DNA of 64,000 nt from Sporosarcina sp. JAI121 (lineage in GTDB: Bacteria > Bacillota > Bacilli > Bacillales_A > Planococcaceae): assembly GCF_013408665.1 (NCBI RefSeq), contig NZ_JACCCL010000001.1, positions 697,136 through 761,135 on the forward strand, given 5' to 3'. Position numbers and translations under genes: made by a program. Shown one piece after another: positions 10,531 to 19,191 of the stretch. The notes beneath the pieces were generated by a model, which was given only the letters and a program-made list of their open reading frames with translations, did no database searches and was not told the DNA's origin. The number at the start of each line of letters is the position of its first letter. The first letter of the stretch is position 1.

Positions 10531-10795
10531 GTGTCCAACGAATTCGTCGCGATGTCCAACGAAAGTCTGGAAGTGACCAACGAACCCGCCGTAGTGTCCA
10601 ACAAACGCGTGGAAGTGTCCAAAAAAATGGGGGGATTTCCAACAAAAGTCTGGAAGGGTCCAACAAACCCGCCGTAGTGTCCAACAAATGGGGGAGTTTT
10701 CAACAAGTTCGTCGGAATGTCCAACGAACCTACCGGAGTGTCCAACAAAAGTCTGAAAGTGTCCAACAAACCCGCAGGAATGTCTAACAAATCAA
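10531..10795. repeat. 21-bp repeat array 2 (about 13 units)
   Basis: About 13 units of mostly 21 bp have core TGTCCAAC[A/G]AA. Linkers recur (AAGTCTGGAAG, then CCCGCCGTAG), suggesting a four-unit order. The core shares TGTCC-ACA with array 1. It sits between convergent terminators. ORFs of up to 101 codons in it are not credible genes. Confidence 0.88.
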
Positions 10796-10853
10796 GCATA
10801 ACTCTCCAATTCGACAGCCTCGTATTGCACACATTTTTTTCAATGAAATGAAA

Positions 10854-10895
10854 ACAGCCCCGATTCCACGGACAAAATCCGGAAATCCGAGCTGT
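10854..10895 (-). terminator. Terminator of the cbaDBA operon
   Basis: An ACAGC-CGGATT stem with its complement is followed on the minus strand by TTTTCATTTC, 14 bp after the subunit I stop codon. Confidence 0.7.
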
Positions 10896-10908
10896 ATCGG
10901 CTACTACA

Positions 10909-12567
10909 TCATCCTCTTCCAATCGGCCAATCGAATGGCGGCGAACCTGGCGGAGAATGTTTCAAAATATCGAAGACTGGAATCGTATAAGCGAATAGGA
11001 TCAATGCGATAGTGATGCCAATCCACAAATACCAGTTTTCAAGAATCTTAGGTGTCGGTTCTGCATTCTTCTCCTCTTCCGCAATCGGGAATTCTTCAAC
11101 GCCGCGCGGTGCGAAAAATGTCAGCTGGATGAAAATGTAGACCATCAAAAGTATGCCGATGAAGAGAATCGTTCCGCCGACTGTCTGGGCAATCTGGTAA
11201 TTGATCCACGTAGCGACTTGTTCGCCGCCGGCATATTCGGAGAAGTTCGAACGGCGTGGACCGCCGAGCAATCCTTGGATATGCATGGCACCTGACATGA
11301 TTGTCATACCGACTGTCCAGACGAAGGTCTGAATAATTCCAAGTTTATTCAATCTCGGTGTCAGCCTTCTGCCGGTCAAATGCGGCACAAGCCAATACGT
11401 AATGCCGAAAAATGTTAAGATGACCGTCGTTGCTGCCGTTAAATGGAAGTGCCCCGTAATCCAGATCGTATTGTGGACAAGTGCATTCATCTGGTGGGAT
11501 GCGTTAACGATACCGCCTGCACCGCCGGGAATAAATGCTGCCATTCCAATGAACGGTGCAAGGAAACGGACATCTTTCCAAGGCAACTTTTTGAACCAGC
11601 CGAACAAGCTCTTATACCCTTTTTTACGTCCCGTAATTTCAAATGTGGCGAAAATCGAGAATGCCGTCATCAATGAAGGGATGATAACCATAAACGTCAG
11701 CACAACTTGGATGAATTTCCATGTCGGGTCGATACCTGGTTCCGTCAACTGATGATGGAATCCGACTGGAATCGAAAACAACAATAACAGGATGAATGCT
11801 AATCTAGCAAGTGGATCACTGAATAACTTGCCTCCGATAATTTTAGGAATGATGGCATACCATGCCATATAAGCAGGGAGCAGCCAGAAATAGACGAGTG
11901 GATGTCCGAAATACCAGAACAATGTGCGGCTCAGCAACACGTTAATCGTTTCGGCATAACCAAGTGACCAGGGAATGAACTGGATGATAACGGATGTTGC
12001 CACGCCAATCGTAGCGATGAACCACATAAGCATATTAATTGTAACCATGAATGCGAGCAAAGGTGATTTCTGACCTTTATGCGCTTTCTTCCATACATAA
12101 AGCTGACGGAAGTTGACGAACGCGGCAATCCAGCTGCCGATAATGACGAAAGCAAGACCGAAGTAGAATGCAGGATGTGCCCGAAGTGGTGCATAAAACG
12201 TATACAAGACGGATGCTTCGCCTATAAGTATCGTAATTGCAGCCATGATAGTCCCGGTGACCATGACCCAGAATGAAAGCCATGCGACTTTTCGTTGTTT
12301 ATCCGAAATACCGACTGTTTTTTCCATGAGAGAGAACTGGAAGCCGATGATGAAGAACGTAGTAAGGACGAGGCCGAGAATAACGCCATGGACAGTCAGG
12401 ATTGTATAATAGTTGATATTGAACGGTAACGTATACTTGCCGGATCGTGCCAGCGTCTGTAATAATCCCATTAGCCCGCCGACAAGAAGTGCGGTATATG
12501 TCACATACATGAATGCCATGTATAATCTGGCGTCTTTTTTAGCAAGCGGTAATTGATTTGTAGCCAT
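10909..12567 (-). CDS. cbaA: ba3-type cytochrome c oxidase subunit I
   Basis: This is a 552-residue heme-copper oxidase catalytic subunit of the B (ba3) family, with about 13 membrane helices. It carries heme and CuB, reduces O2 to water and pumps protons. FGHPLVYFWLLPAYMAWY holds CuB ligands, the paired VGFHHQL follows, and TGHFHLTAATTV near residue 390 holds heme ligands. It is the last gene of cbaD-cbaB-cbaA; its ATG overlaps the subunit II stop by one base (TAATG), implying translational coupling. Confidence 0.92.
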   Translation of the reverse strand: MATNQLPLAKKDARLYMAFMYVTYTALLVGGLMGLLQTLARSGKYTLPFNINYYTILTVHGVILGLVLTTFFIIGFQFSLMEKTVGISDKQRKVAWLSFWVMVTGTIMAAITILIGEASVLYTFYAPLRAHPAFYFGLAFVIIGSWIAAFVNFRQLYVWKKAHKGQKSPLLAFMVTINMLMWFIATIGVATSVIIQFIPWSLGYAETINVLLSRTLFWYFGHPLVYFWLLPAYMAWYAIIPKIIGGKLFSDPLARLAFILLLLFSIPVGFHHQLTEPGIDPTWKFIQVVLTFMVIIPSLMTAFSIFATFEITGRKKGYKSLFGWFKKLPWKDVRFLAPFIGMAAFIPGGAGGIVNASHQMNALVHNTIWITGHFHLTAATTVILTFFGITYWLVPHLTGRRLTPRLNKLGIIQTFVWTVGMTIMSGAMHIQGLLGGPRRSNFSEYAGGEQVATWINYQIAQTVGGTILFIGILLMVYIFIQLTFFAPRGVEEFPIAEEEKNAEPTPKILENWYLWIGITIALILFAYTIPVFDILKHSPPGSPPFDWPIGRG

Positions 12568-13070
12568 TATTCATACACCTCCACTGTACCGAACATCTGA
12601 TGGTGACCGATGCCGCAGTATTCGTTACAGACAACCGTGAATTCGCCTGTATTTTTCATGACGGTCTCATACCGGCTGATATGGCCGGGCTCAACCATCA
12701 TATTGACATTCGTGCCTGCTACTTGGAAGCCATGGACAACGTCTTTCGTAGTAATTTGATAAAGGACTGTGGAACCTTTTGGTACGCGGATCGTTTTAAT
12801 AGCATTACCTTCTTTGTCCTTGCCGAAATCATAGTTGAATGCCGAAGCGACGATATTGACGATATATTTGCCGTCAGCCACTTCACGAATTCCAAGATTT
12901 TCGGGTTTGAAGGCGTCATGTGCTTCCACATTTTGCGGATCAATTGTTTCTATATGGCTTTGCGGATGAGTCCCTTTCCAGAATGCGGCGAAGCCGATAA
13001 TAAGTAGGAAAAGGACGAGTGAAGCCATTCCGAAAATGAGCCAAATCTTTTCATATTTATGCAGATGCAT
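12567..13070 (-). CDS. cbaB: ba3-type cytochrome c oxidase subunit II (CuA)
   Basis: The 167-residue subunit has one N-terminal membrane helix (about 10-32) and an extracellular cupredoxin domain. CuA ligands are visible in VVHGFQV and CNEYCGIGHHQM. It accepts electrons from cytochrome c and passes them to subunit I. AGGAGGG precedes ATG. The gene lies between the small subunit 2A and subunit I. Confidence 0.93.
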   Translation of the reverse strand: MHLHKYEKIWLIFGMASLVLFLLIIGFAAFWKGTHPQSHIETIDPQNVEAHDAFKPENLGIREVADGKYIVNIVASAFNYDFGKDKEGNAIKTIRVPKGSTVLYQITTKDVVHGFQVAGTNVNMMVEPGHISRYETVMKNTGEFTVVCNEYCGIGHHQMFGTVEVYE

Positions 13071-13093
13071 GTGTAACCCTCCTGATATAATTA

Positions 13094-13240
13094 TTATCTA
13101 GATAGAAATAATGCATAAAAACCGAACCAGGCAACTAGAATGAAGATCCCCAACAGCATGACAGCGATGAAAGTTCCCTTCAAACTATGTGTAGATTCAT
13201 GTAAACTGGGCTGATGTTGCTTTGGATTTTCTTTCCCCAT
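13094..13240 (-). CDS. cbaD: Cytochrome c oxidase subunit 2A
   Basis: This is a 48-residue single-helix protein: a hydrophilic N-terminus (MGKENPKQHQPSLHES) followed by GTFIAVMLLGIFILVAWFGF. It matches CoxIIA/CbaD, which packs against subunit I in ba3 oxidases. A longer frame exists upstream, but AAAGGAGGTGTAACA directly precedes this ATG. It is the first gene of the operon. Confidence 0.88.
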   Translation of the reverse strand: MGKENPKQHQPSLHESTHSLKGTFIAVMLLGIFILVAWFGFYALFLSR

Positions 13241-13312
13241 TGTTACACCTCCTTTTTCGGTGATGTGAATTCGTCTTACCTTTATCATAGTCAAGTGCAG
13301 GGATATCGGAAT

Positions 13313-13326
13313 TAGGGAATTCCCTA
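13313..13326. promoter_or_regulatory. 14-bp perfect palindrome upstream of cbaD
   Basis: TAGGGAATTCCCTA is a perfect palindrome 72 bp upstream of the cbaD start. It could be an operator; I do not recognise the regulator. It may equally be chance. Confidence 0.35.
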
Positions 13327-13562
13327 TGCCTTTGGATATAGAGCCATTTTCACAAACTGTTCACGTTTCATTCGAAAATATGTCAATAATAATTGCCGAA
13401 TTCATTTAGTAATACGGCAGGATTGGGTTTATATAATGCTTTATGGGGGAAAAGAAAATAGTTGGCTGTTTGAAATTATGAATTTCGTTAAAGTTGACCA
13501 GAGTGCAGAGAGAAATTACAATTAAGCAAGTGCAAAATCATAAAGAAAGTCGGTTGATCCAA

Positions 13563-14264
13563 ATGGAGAATTTGAAAGTGAAAAAAGTCGAAAACCCGCA
13601 ACAAGGAGCGGAGCACGTCTATCAAATCATTAAAGAGGAACTTGAAAACGGACGTCTGAACGTTCTGGGGTTGGCGACAGGAAGCACGATGATTCCTGTA
13701 TATAATAAATGGACGGAATCAGAACTCGATTTCTCGAATATCGTAACTTTTAACTTGGATGAGTATATCGGAATTCCAGCCTCAAGCCCGAATAGCTACG
13801 CTTCTTTCATGAATGAGCATCTTTTCGATAAAAAGGAATTTAGAAAAACGAATATACCCGATGGAATGGCAGAAGATCTGGAAGAGGAATGTGCCGCTTA
13901 TGAGGAACTTCTAGAAGAGTATCCGCTTGACCTCCAACTCCTTGGAGTAGGCGAGAATGGCCATATCGCCTTCAATGAACCAGGAACGTCTCCTGACTCT
14001 GTCACGCATGTCGCACAATTGACTGAATCGACATTGGGTGTCAACAGCCAGTACTTTGAAAATGATGAAAAAATACCTGAGACAGCATTGACAATGGGCA
14101 TTAAATCAATAACGGATGCAAAAAAACTGATTTTGCTCGCTTTTGGAGAAAAGAAACGAGTGGCAATCACGAAGCTACTTGAGGGCAATGTCACATCCGA
14201 ATGGCCGATTACACATCTATTGAACCATAAGGATGTAATTGTCATTACCGATTTGGAAATATAA
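13563..14264 (+). CDS. nagB: Glucosamine-6-phosphate deaminase
   Basis: This is a 233-residue NagB/SugarP-isomerase domain protein converting glucosamine-6-phosphate to fructose-6-phosphate and ammonia. Motifs are LGLATGSTM (phosphate loop), FNLDEYIG and LGVGENGHIAFNEPG (catalytic Asp/Glu/His region). A TTG at 13494 would add 23 residues not usual for the family, so the internal ATG is chosen although its ribosome binding site is weak. No nagA or nagR neighbour and no clear operator were found. Confidence 0.9.
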   Translation: MENLKVKKVENPQQGAEHVYQIIKEELENGRLNVLGLATGSTMIPVYNKWTESELDFSNIVTFNLDEYIGIPASSPNSYASFMNEHLFDKKEFRKTNIPDGMAEDLEEECAAYEELLEEYPLDLQLLGVGENGHIAFNEPGTSPDSVTHVAQLTESTLGVNSQYFENDEKIPETALTMGIKSITDAKKLILLAFGEKKRVAITKLLEGNVTSEWPITHLLNHKDVIVITDLEI

Positions 14265-14292
14265 TCAGTTTCCTGCTGAAAGAATAACAACG

Positions 14293-14337
14293 CAAAAAAG
14301 GTGAGCCCCTATAACTAGGAGGTGCTCACCTTTTTTG
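14293..14337 (+). terminator. Terminator of nagB
   Basis: An AAAAAAGGTGAGC/GCTCACCTTTTTT stem-loop. Symmetry makes it able to work in both directions, and the converging hypothetical gene ends 22 bp further on. Confidence 0.9.
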
Positions 14338-14358
14338 TGTTGTGTAGCAGGTAGGGGA

Positions 14359-14757
14359 TTACGGTCGATTATGATTCATAGCGCCATAGGTAGCCCGTAT
14401 CTCTTCAATCTGTTCGGAACGTTTTTCTCCTTCGAGCAAGACGCGCTCTTGTTTTCCAATCTGGCCGTCGAACGGTTGCGTGGGGGAGTCCTTATGCCGC
14501 GCAAAACTACTCTTCTTCCTCTCCTCATTGGCAATCGGTTCCAAATCATCGGAACGATGGAATCGGCTATCTTTTTCTAAGGGTTCGTAATCGCCGGCTG
14601 CGTGGCCGAGATAGGGGTCGCGTATAAAACTTCTGCCGGTATTTTTCTTTTCAAGCTGTTCGTTGTCCAACCAATTTCCGGGTGATTTGTTTGCAGAGCC
14701 ATTCTCTTCCTGAAACGTCTTTTGCAGATTATCCGACAAGTCAGCTTTCTGTTTCAT
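14359..14757 (-). CDS. Hydrophilic hypothetical protein
   Basis: The 132-residue protein starts MKQKADLSDNLQKTF, with GGAGG 9 bp before ATG. It is very rich in Glu, Lys, Asp, Asn and Arg, with no signal peptide, membrane segment or Cys. I recognise no family. Composition suggests a largely disordered cytosolic or spore protein, which is inference. It converges on nagB and shares its bidirectional terminator. Confidence 0.7.
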   Translation of the reverse strand: MKQKADLSDNLQKTFQEENGSANKSPGNWLDNEQLEKKNTGRSFIRDPYLGHAAGDYEPLEKDSRFHRSDDLEPIANEERKKSSFARHKDSPTQPFDGQIGKQERVLLEGEKRSEQIEEIRATYGAMNHNRP

Positions 14758-14878
14758 AATGTCCGCCTCCGTTAAATTGTTGTTATTATACAAAATTCCC
14801 TATCTGAGAAACTATAAACCCCTTAAAAAGTTAATTATATTTAAAAATTTCAATTTATTGAGTTCTATGTAATGAGGT

Positions 14879-14895
14879 TGTTACACAACTGTAAT
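14879..14895 (+). promoter_or_regulatory. Predicted WalR box
   Basis: TGTTAC-ACAAC-TGTAAT matches TGTWAH-N5-TGTWAH at every position, about 75 bp upstream of the single-domain NlpC/P60 gene. Confidence 0.7.
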
Positions 14896-14969
14896 ATACA
14901 GATGTTTAAAACATGGTAAAGTTATCCTAGATCGTTTTTCAGATATAAATTAAGCCATTGGGGGAACAC

Positions 14970-15461
14970 ATGAAACTTACATTTAAGATGAAAAAGGCAT
15001 TTACGATTATTGCTATGTCATTTCTGTTACTCGTCGCACCTTTCGCTGGACAAGCCGAAGCTTCATCCAAGCCGGCTGCAATCTCAAAAACTGCAACAAG
15101 TCTAATAGGCATCAAGTACAGCTACGGCGGTACGACAACAAGAGGGTTTGACTGCTCGGGTTACGTATCATACGTTTTCAAGCAGAACGACATCTACTTG
15201 TCCCGTACGGCGGCTAGCATGCATGCTTCAGGGGCTACCGTAAAAAAATCGAATTTGGCTGCTGGAGACCTTGTATTTTTCAATACATCAGGTAAAGGGG
15301 TTTCTCATGTAGGCATTTACATAGGTAATGGTAAGTTTTCACATGCATCGACATCTAAAGGTGTCCGTATTGATAAATTGAACGATCCGTATTATTGGGG
15401 TAAGCGTTACGTAGGTGCAAAGCGCATCTCAGGCGTCAATTCGATTGCCTCAGCTAAATAA
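14970..15461 (+). CDS. Secreted NlpC/P60 endopeptidase
   Basis: The protein is 163 residues: a signal peptide (to about 35, ending AEA) followed directly by a single NlpC/P60 domain with no wall-binding module. Catalytic Cys lies in GFDCSGYVSYVF and His in VSHVGIYIG. It is expected to cleave gamma-D-Glu-diaminopimelate bonds in peptidoglycan stem peptides. ATG is chosen because GGGGG precedes it; a TTG 12 bp upstream is less likely. The upstream WalR box and the adjacent SecA2-SlaP locus make it a candidate WalKR-controlled, possibly SecA2-associated hydrolase (inference). Confidence 0.9.
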   Translation: MKLTFKMKKAFTIIAMSFLLLVAPFAGQAEASSKPAAISKTATSLIGIKYSYGGTTTRGFDCSGYVSYVFKQNDIYLSRTAASMHASGATVKKSNLAAGDLVFFNTSGKGVSHVGIYIGNGKFSHASTSKGVRIDKLNDPYYWGKRYVGAKRISGVNSIASAK

Positions 15462-15471
15462 AACGACTAAA

Positions 15472-15516
15472 CGACAGCATCAAGAGTCCCGAAGTGGGCC
15501 TTGATGCTGTTTTTTC
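15472..15516 (+). terminator. Terminator of the NlpC/P60 gene
   Basis: An ACAGCATCAAG/CTTGATGCTGT stem is followed by TTTTTTC. Confidence 0.9.
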
Positions 15517-15524
15517 ATAAGAAA

Positions 15525-15573
15525 AGGGAGAATATCCGAATCGGTTGAGTTCTGATTCGGATGTTCTCCCTTT
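15525..15573 (-). terminator. Terminator of secA2-slaP
   Basis: GGGAGAA-ATCCGAATC pairs with GATTCGGAT-TTCTCCC. On the minus strand the stem is followed by TTTTCTT. Confidence 0.85.
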
Positions 15574-15595
15574 GGTTTACCTATGTTTAGTCAAA

Positions 15596-16498
15596 TTATG
15601 CGTTTTGCTGGGGCACACGGACTGTCCAGCGTGATAAATCCGGCTCGCCTTTTTGGATCAATTCTTTTGGATAGATGAATGTCCAAGGTTTTGACGTATT
15701 CGCTTTTACCGATAGTGGGTCAAGCGCGAATGAACCGCTGGCCACTAAATCACCGGATGCGTCAATCAGTTCAAGTGGCAGCTTCTCGATGTTAATCTGC
15801 TTTGAGTGACCATTCCGAATGAATACGGATGCCGCAATACCGCCGTCATCCTGTTGTTTCACTTGGAAGCCGCTAATATTCACTTCGCGCGGTTTCAATT
15901 TCGGAAGTCCTTCAACGACTTTTGCAAGCCCATCTTTTTGTTCCTCTGTTAAACCGTCTTCCCATGCTTGTTCCAATTCGAGTTTATGCGGCACCATTGA
16001 TTGGACATTGAATGCCAGTTTCCAGTTTTCCGCAGGCGGCTGTTCTGTAAAAATATTTTCTTTTGTAAAGACGAACACCCAAGGTCTTGCGCTGCGCGCC
16101 GGAATATCGCCAAGCTCTTTCAAATCAAATTCATCTGAAGCAAGTGTTTTGCCTTCTTCATCAAGCAGCATCAGTTCGACGGATCCGACAGAAATCTGCT
16201 GATCAAGTGAAGAACGGAAGAATGCTTTAACGAGCCAGCTGCCATTAGCAGGTTCGACATCTATATCGATTCCTGATAGGGAAATCTGATTCGGTTTAAG
16301 CGGTTCAAGTTCATTCGACAGGAAACGGAAGACGTACTCCTGCTCCTGGGGAACTGTCCATTCGGGGTGAAGGGACAGTGTTGTTTCGACTTCATCCGTG
16401 TTTGCTGATGCGTTCACGCCGTCAATGATTTCTTCGGATCCGATTGTACTGTCGGAACCAGTTTTTTCGGTTTTCTTGAAAAAAGAGAAAAGCTTCAT
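15596..16498 (-). CDS. slaP: Accessory Sec system S-layer assembly protein SlaP
   Basis: This is a 300-residue protein with two tandem copies of a domain recognisable by repeated phrases: ISLSGIDIDVEPANGSW and VNISGFQVKQQDDGGI, then ARPWVFVFTKENIF and SKPWTFIYPKELI. This duplicated architecture is that of SlaP, which in Bacillus anthracis works with SecA2 in S-layer protein secretion. There is no signal peptide, so it is cytosolic or membrane-peripheral. Its start overlaps the secA2 stop by 4 bp (ATGA), a tightly coupled pair. Confidence 0.85.
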   Translation of the reverse strand: MKLFSFFKKTEKTGSDSTIGSEEIIDGVNASANTDEVETTLSLHPEWTVPQEQEYVFRFLSNELEPLKPNQISLSGIDIDVEPANGSWLVKAFFRSSLDQQISVGSVELMLLDEEGKTLASDEFDLKELGDIPARSARPWVFVFTKENIFTEQPPAENWKLAFNVQSMVPHKLELEQAWEDGLTEEQKDGLAKVVEGLPKLKPREVNISGFQVKQQDDGGIAASVFIRNGHSKQINIEKLPLELIDASGDLVASGSFALDPLSVKANTSKPWTFIYPKELIQKGEPDLSRWTVRVPQQNA

Positions 16499-18858
16499 TG
16501 TTGTACCTCCTGTTGTTCTGTGATGAGTTTCATAAAGGCGATGACTTCAGATGCAATGTTGCGACGTAACTTCTGGTAGTGTCGCCCGAACAACTCCAGG
16601 CCTTCACGCTGATAGATACGCATCGGATCTTCTTGTCCGTATGAACGAAGTCCGATCCCCTCTTTCAGACGCGTCATCACTTCAAGGTGTTTGACCCACA
16701 TCGTATCGATGTACGACAGCATCACTTGCGGAATCATCTGATTGACCCGTTCATTATCCGCGAATGAATCAATGAAACTAAGCAGATCTGCAAGGGGAGC
16801 TTCATAGAGTTTGAGAATCTCCGACGTCTTTTCAAGCGTTCGGGGAACCGATACAGCTTCCAACAGCAGGCTGTTCATCGTGCGTTCAATGCGCTCATAA
16901 TCCCAGTTGTCCGAAGGCTCATCATCAGGGCAGCTATCGAATACAACGAATTCCACCGTTTCGGACAGCATCGTTTTCAATTGGTCCAGAATGTCTTCGC
17001 GTTCGATCACTTTATCACGCAGCGTGTAGATGACTTCACGTTGGTCATTGATGACGTCATCGAGTTTCAGGTTGTATTCCCGCATCGAGTAGTGGGCACC
17101 TTCCACGATGCGCTGCGTGCGTTCCGTCAGTTCGTGGACATCGGCGTTCTGCACAAGGCCGTCAGCGTCCGTCGTCACTTTCTTCAGGAATTTCTCAAGT
17201 TCATCTTTAGCGAACCGTTTGAACATATCGTCCTCCAAGGATAGGAAGAAGCAACTTTCACCGTGGTCTCCCTGGCGTCCGGAACGGCCGCGCAGCTGGT
17301 TATCGACACGGCGGCTTTCGTGCTTTTCAGTACCGAGTACAAAAAGTCCGCCGATATCTTCGACGCCTTCGCCAAGGACGATATCAGTTCCGCGCCCTGC
17401 CATATTTGTCGCAACCGTAATTTGACCGAGCTGTCCCGCCCGTGAAATGAGGTCCACTTCCTGTTCGACACTTTTCGCGTTGAGCAAGTTGTAGTCAAGT
17501 TTATATTCATCCAAATACTCGACGACTTTTTCAGATTGTAAAATGGAGGTCGTACCTACAAGGACGGGTTGACCCTTTTTGTTGCGCTCGGCGACTTCTT
17601 TCGCCATCGCCTTGTATTTCTGTTCAATAGTTTTATAGACTTGGTCAGGTGAATCGATACGCGCGCGCGGACGGTTAGTCGGAATCTGAATGACTTCCAT
17701 TCCGTACACTTCGCGGAATTCCTTCTCCTGCGTTTTCGCCGTACCCGTCATACCGCACAGCTCTTTATACATACGGAAATAGTTTTGAATGGTAATTTGC
17801 GCTTGTGCCTTGTTTTCTTCGGTGACAGGAAGTCCTTCCTTCGCCTCGATCGCTTGGTGCAGACCGTCCGAAAGCGTGCGTCCGTCCATGATGCGTCCCG
17901 TGAACATATCGACGAGTTCAATCTTTTCATCCCGTACGATATAGTCGACGTCACGATTGAATATGACACGTGCGCGCAGTGCTTGAATCATGTAATGGTA
18001 AAGGGTCTGGTGCTCCAATTCGTATAAATTGTCGACACCGAATGCTTTTTCCACTTTTTCGATTCCTGCGTCAGTCAGGGAAGTTGCCTTTGTTTCATCA
18101 TCGAAATCGAAGTCGACGCCCTTTTGGAAACGTTTCGCAAGACGTGCGGCGATATAATGAAGATCCGCGTCCGCCTGCATTTTACCTGCGACAATCAGCG
18201 GAGTTTTCGCTTCATCGACTAGGATGCTGTCAACTTCATCAATGATTGCGAAATGGTACGGACGTTGAACTTTTTGCGCCACTTGCTGCGCCATATTATC
18301 ACGCAAATAATCGAAGCCGAATTCTGTGCCGACACCGTACGTAATGTCCGCATTGTAAGCGGCTTGTTTCGCCGGCCCTTGCATCATAGGTACGTTCAGT
18401 CCGACTGTGAGGCCGAGGAAGCGGTGAATCTGACCAATCTGTTCATAGTCACGCTTTGCAAGGTAGTCGTTTACAGTGATGACATGGACGCCTTTGCCTT
18501 CAAGTGCCCGGACATAGGATGGAAGGGAAGCGACAAGTGTTTTCCCTTCGCCTGTCGGCATTTCGGCAATATTGCCTTCTGTCAGGACAAGTCCGCCGAT
18601 AAGTTGGACGTCAAAATGACGCATGCCAAGAACTCGTTTAGATGCTTCGCGGACGACAGCGAAGGCATCCGGAATGATCGATTGGATTTTTTCTCCTGAT
18701 TGAATCCGCTCTTTAAATGTATTTGTCATGCTTGCCAGTTCTTCATCTGACATCGGTTCATATGTAGATTCTATTTTATTTATTTGTTGGACAATCTTCC
18801 AATATTTGCGAAGTTGCCGATCGTTCGTCTGGTTTGAACGTTTGAATATAGATAACAT
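16495..18858 (-). CDS. secA2: Accessory secretion ATPase SecA2
   Basis: This 787-residue SecA-type ATPase has Walker A in MPTGEGKTLVA, DEVDSILVDEA (Walker B/DEAD-like), a preprotein cross-linking domain, the TNMAGRGTDI and LRGRSGRQGD helicase motifs and a helical scaffold domain. It is shorter than housekeeping SecA and ends without the Cys-rich zinc-binding tail, both typical of SecA2. Coupling to slaP points to dedicated S-layer protein export. No S-layer protein gene is in the window; an LCP ligase and TagO lie on the other side. Confidence 0.93.
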   Translation of the reverse strand: MLSIFKRSNQTNDRQLRKYWKIVQQINKIESTYEPMSDEELASMTNTFKERIQSGEKIQSIIPDAFAVVREASKRVLGMRHFDVQLIGGLVLTEGNIAEMPTGEGKTLVASLPSYVRALEGKGVHVITVNDYLAKRDYEQIGQIHRFLGLTVGLNVPMMQGPAKQAAYNADITYGVGTEFGFDYLRDNMAQQVAQKVQRPYHFAIIDEVDSILVDEAKTPLIVAGKMQADADLHYIAARLAKRFQKGVDFDFDDETKATSLTDAGIEKVEKAFGVDNLYELEHQTLYHYMIQALRARVIFNRDVDYIVRDEKIELVDMFTGRIMDGRTLSDGLHQAIEAKEGLPVTEENKAQAQITIQNYFRMYKELCGMTGTAKTQEKEFREVYGMEVIQIPTNRPRARIDSPDQVYKTIEQKYKAMAKEVAERNKKGQPVLVGTTSILQSEKVVEYLDEYKLDYNLLNAKSVEQEVDLISRAGQLGQITVATNMAGRGTDIVLGEGVEDIGGLFVLGTEKHESRRVDNQLRGRSGRQGDHGESCFFLSLEDDMFKRFAKDELEKFLKKVTTDADGLVQNADVHELTERTQRIVEGAHYSMREYNLKLDDVINDQREVIYTLRDKVIEREDILDQLKTMLSETVEFVVFDSCPDDEPSDNWDYERIERTMNSLLLEAVSVPRTLEKTSEILKLYEAPLADLLSFIDSFADNERVNQMIPQVMLSYIDTMWVKHLEVMTRLKEGIGLRSYGQEDPMRIYQREGLELFGRHYQKLRRNIASEVIAFMKLITEQQEVQQ

Positions 18859-19191
18859 GGAATGAACGCTCCTTTTTTCCGATCCCTAAAAGGACCCGTC
18901 CCTATTTTAACAAATAGAATGGAAAATGACTACCTTAAGCTGAAATCTACATATATAAGGAAGGAATGGGATAGGCGAAGGTTGAAGAGGGAAAGATAAG
19001 CGGAACGAGCGACAAAGGGTTTTCTCTATCTACCAGATGTTATGAACACGTGTATAAACCAAACCTATCGCCGAAGTGGATTTGAAAGGAATTCTTTCAT
19101 CCGATTTATAATAGTAAAGTGCTTTACCTGTCTAACTATGTTATAATACTGTTGAATTGATAAACTATTGATTTACTTAGGGAGGAAGGAC
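18859..19191. promoter_or_regulatory. Divergent intergenic region between secA2 and tagO
   Basis: This 333-bp spacer must hold both promoters. On the plus strand TATAAT occurs at 19142, 50 bp before the tagO start, and another at 19107, but neither has a well spaced -35 box. No riboswitch or repeat was seen. Confidence 0.45.

Noticed and set aside
10482-10787. ORFs of 63-101 codons in array 2 and the 366-codon minus-strand ORF crossing it
   Set aside because: Repeat-derived or antisense to the malic enzyme; they run through terminators.
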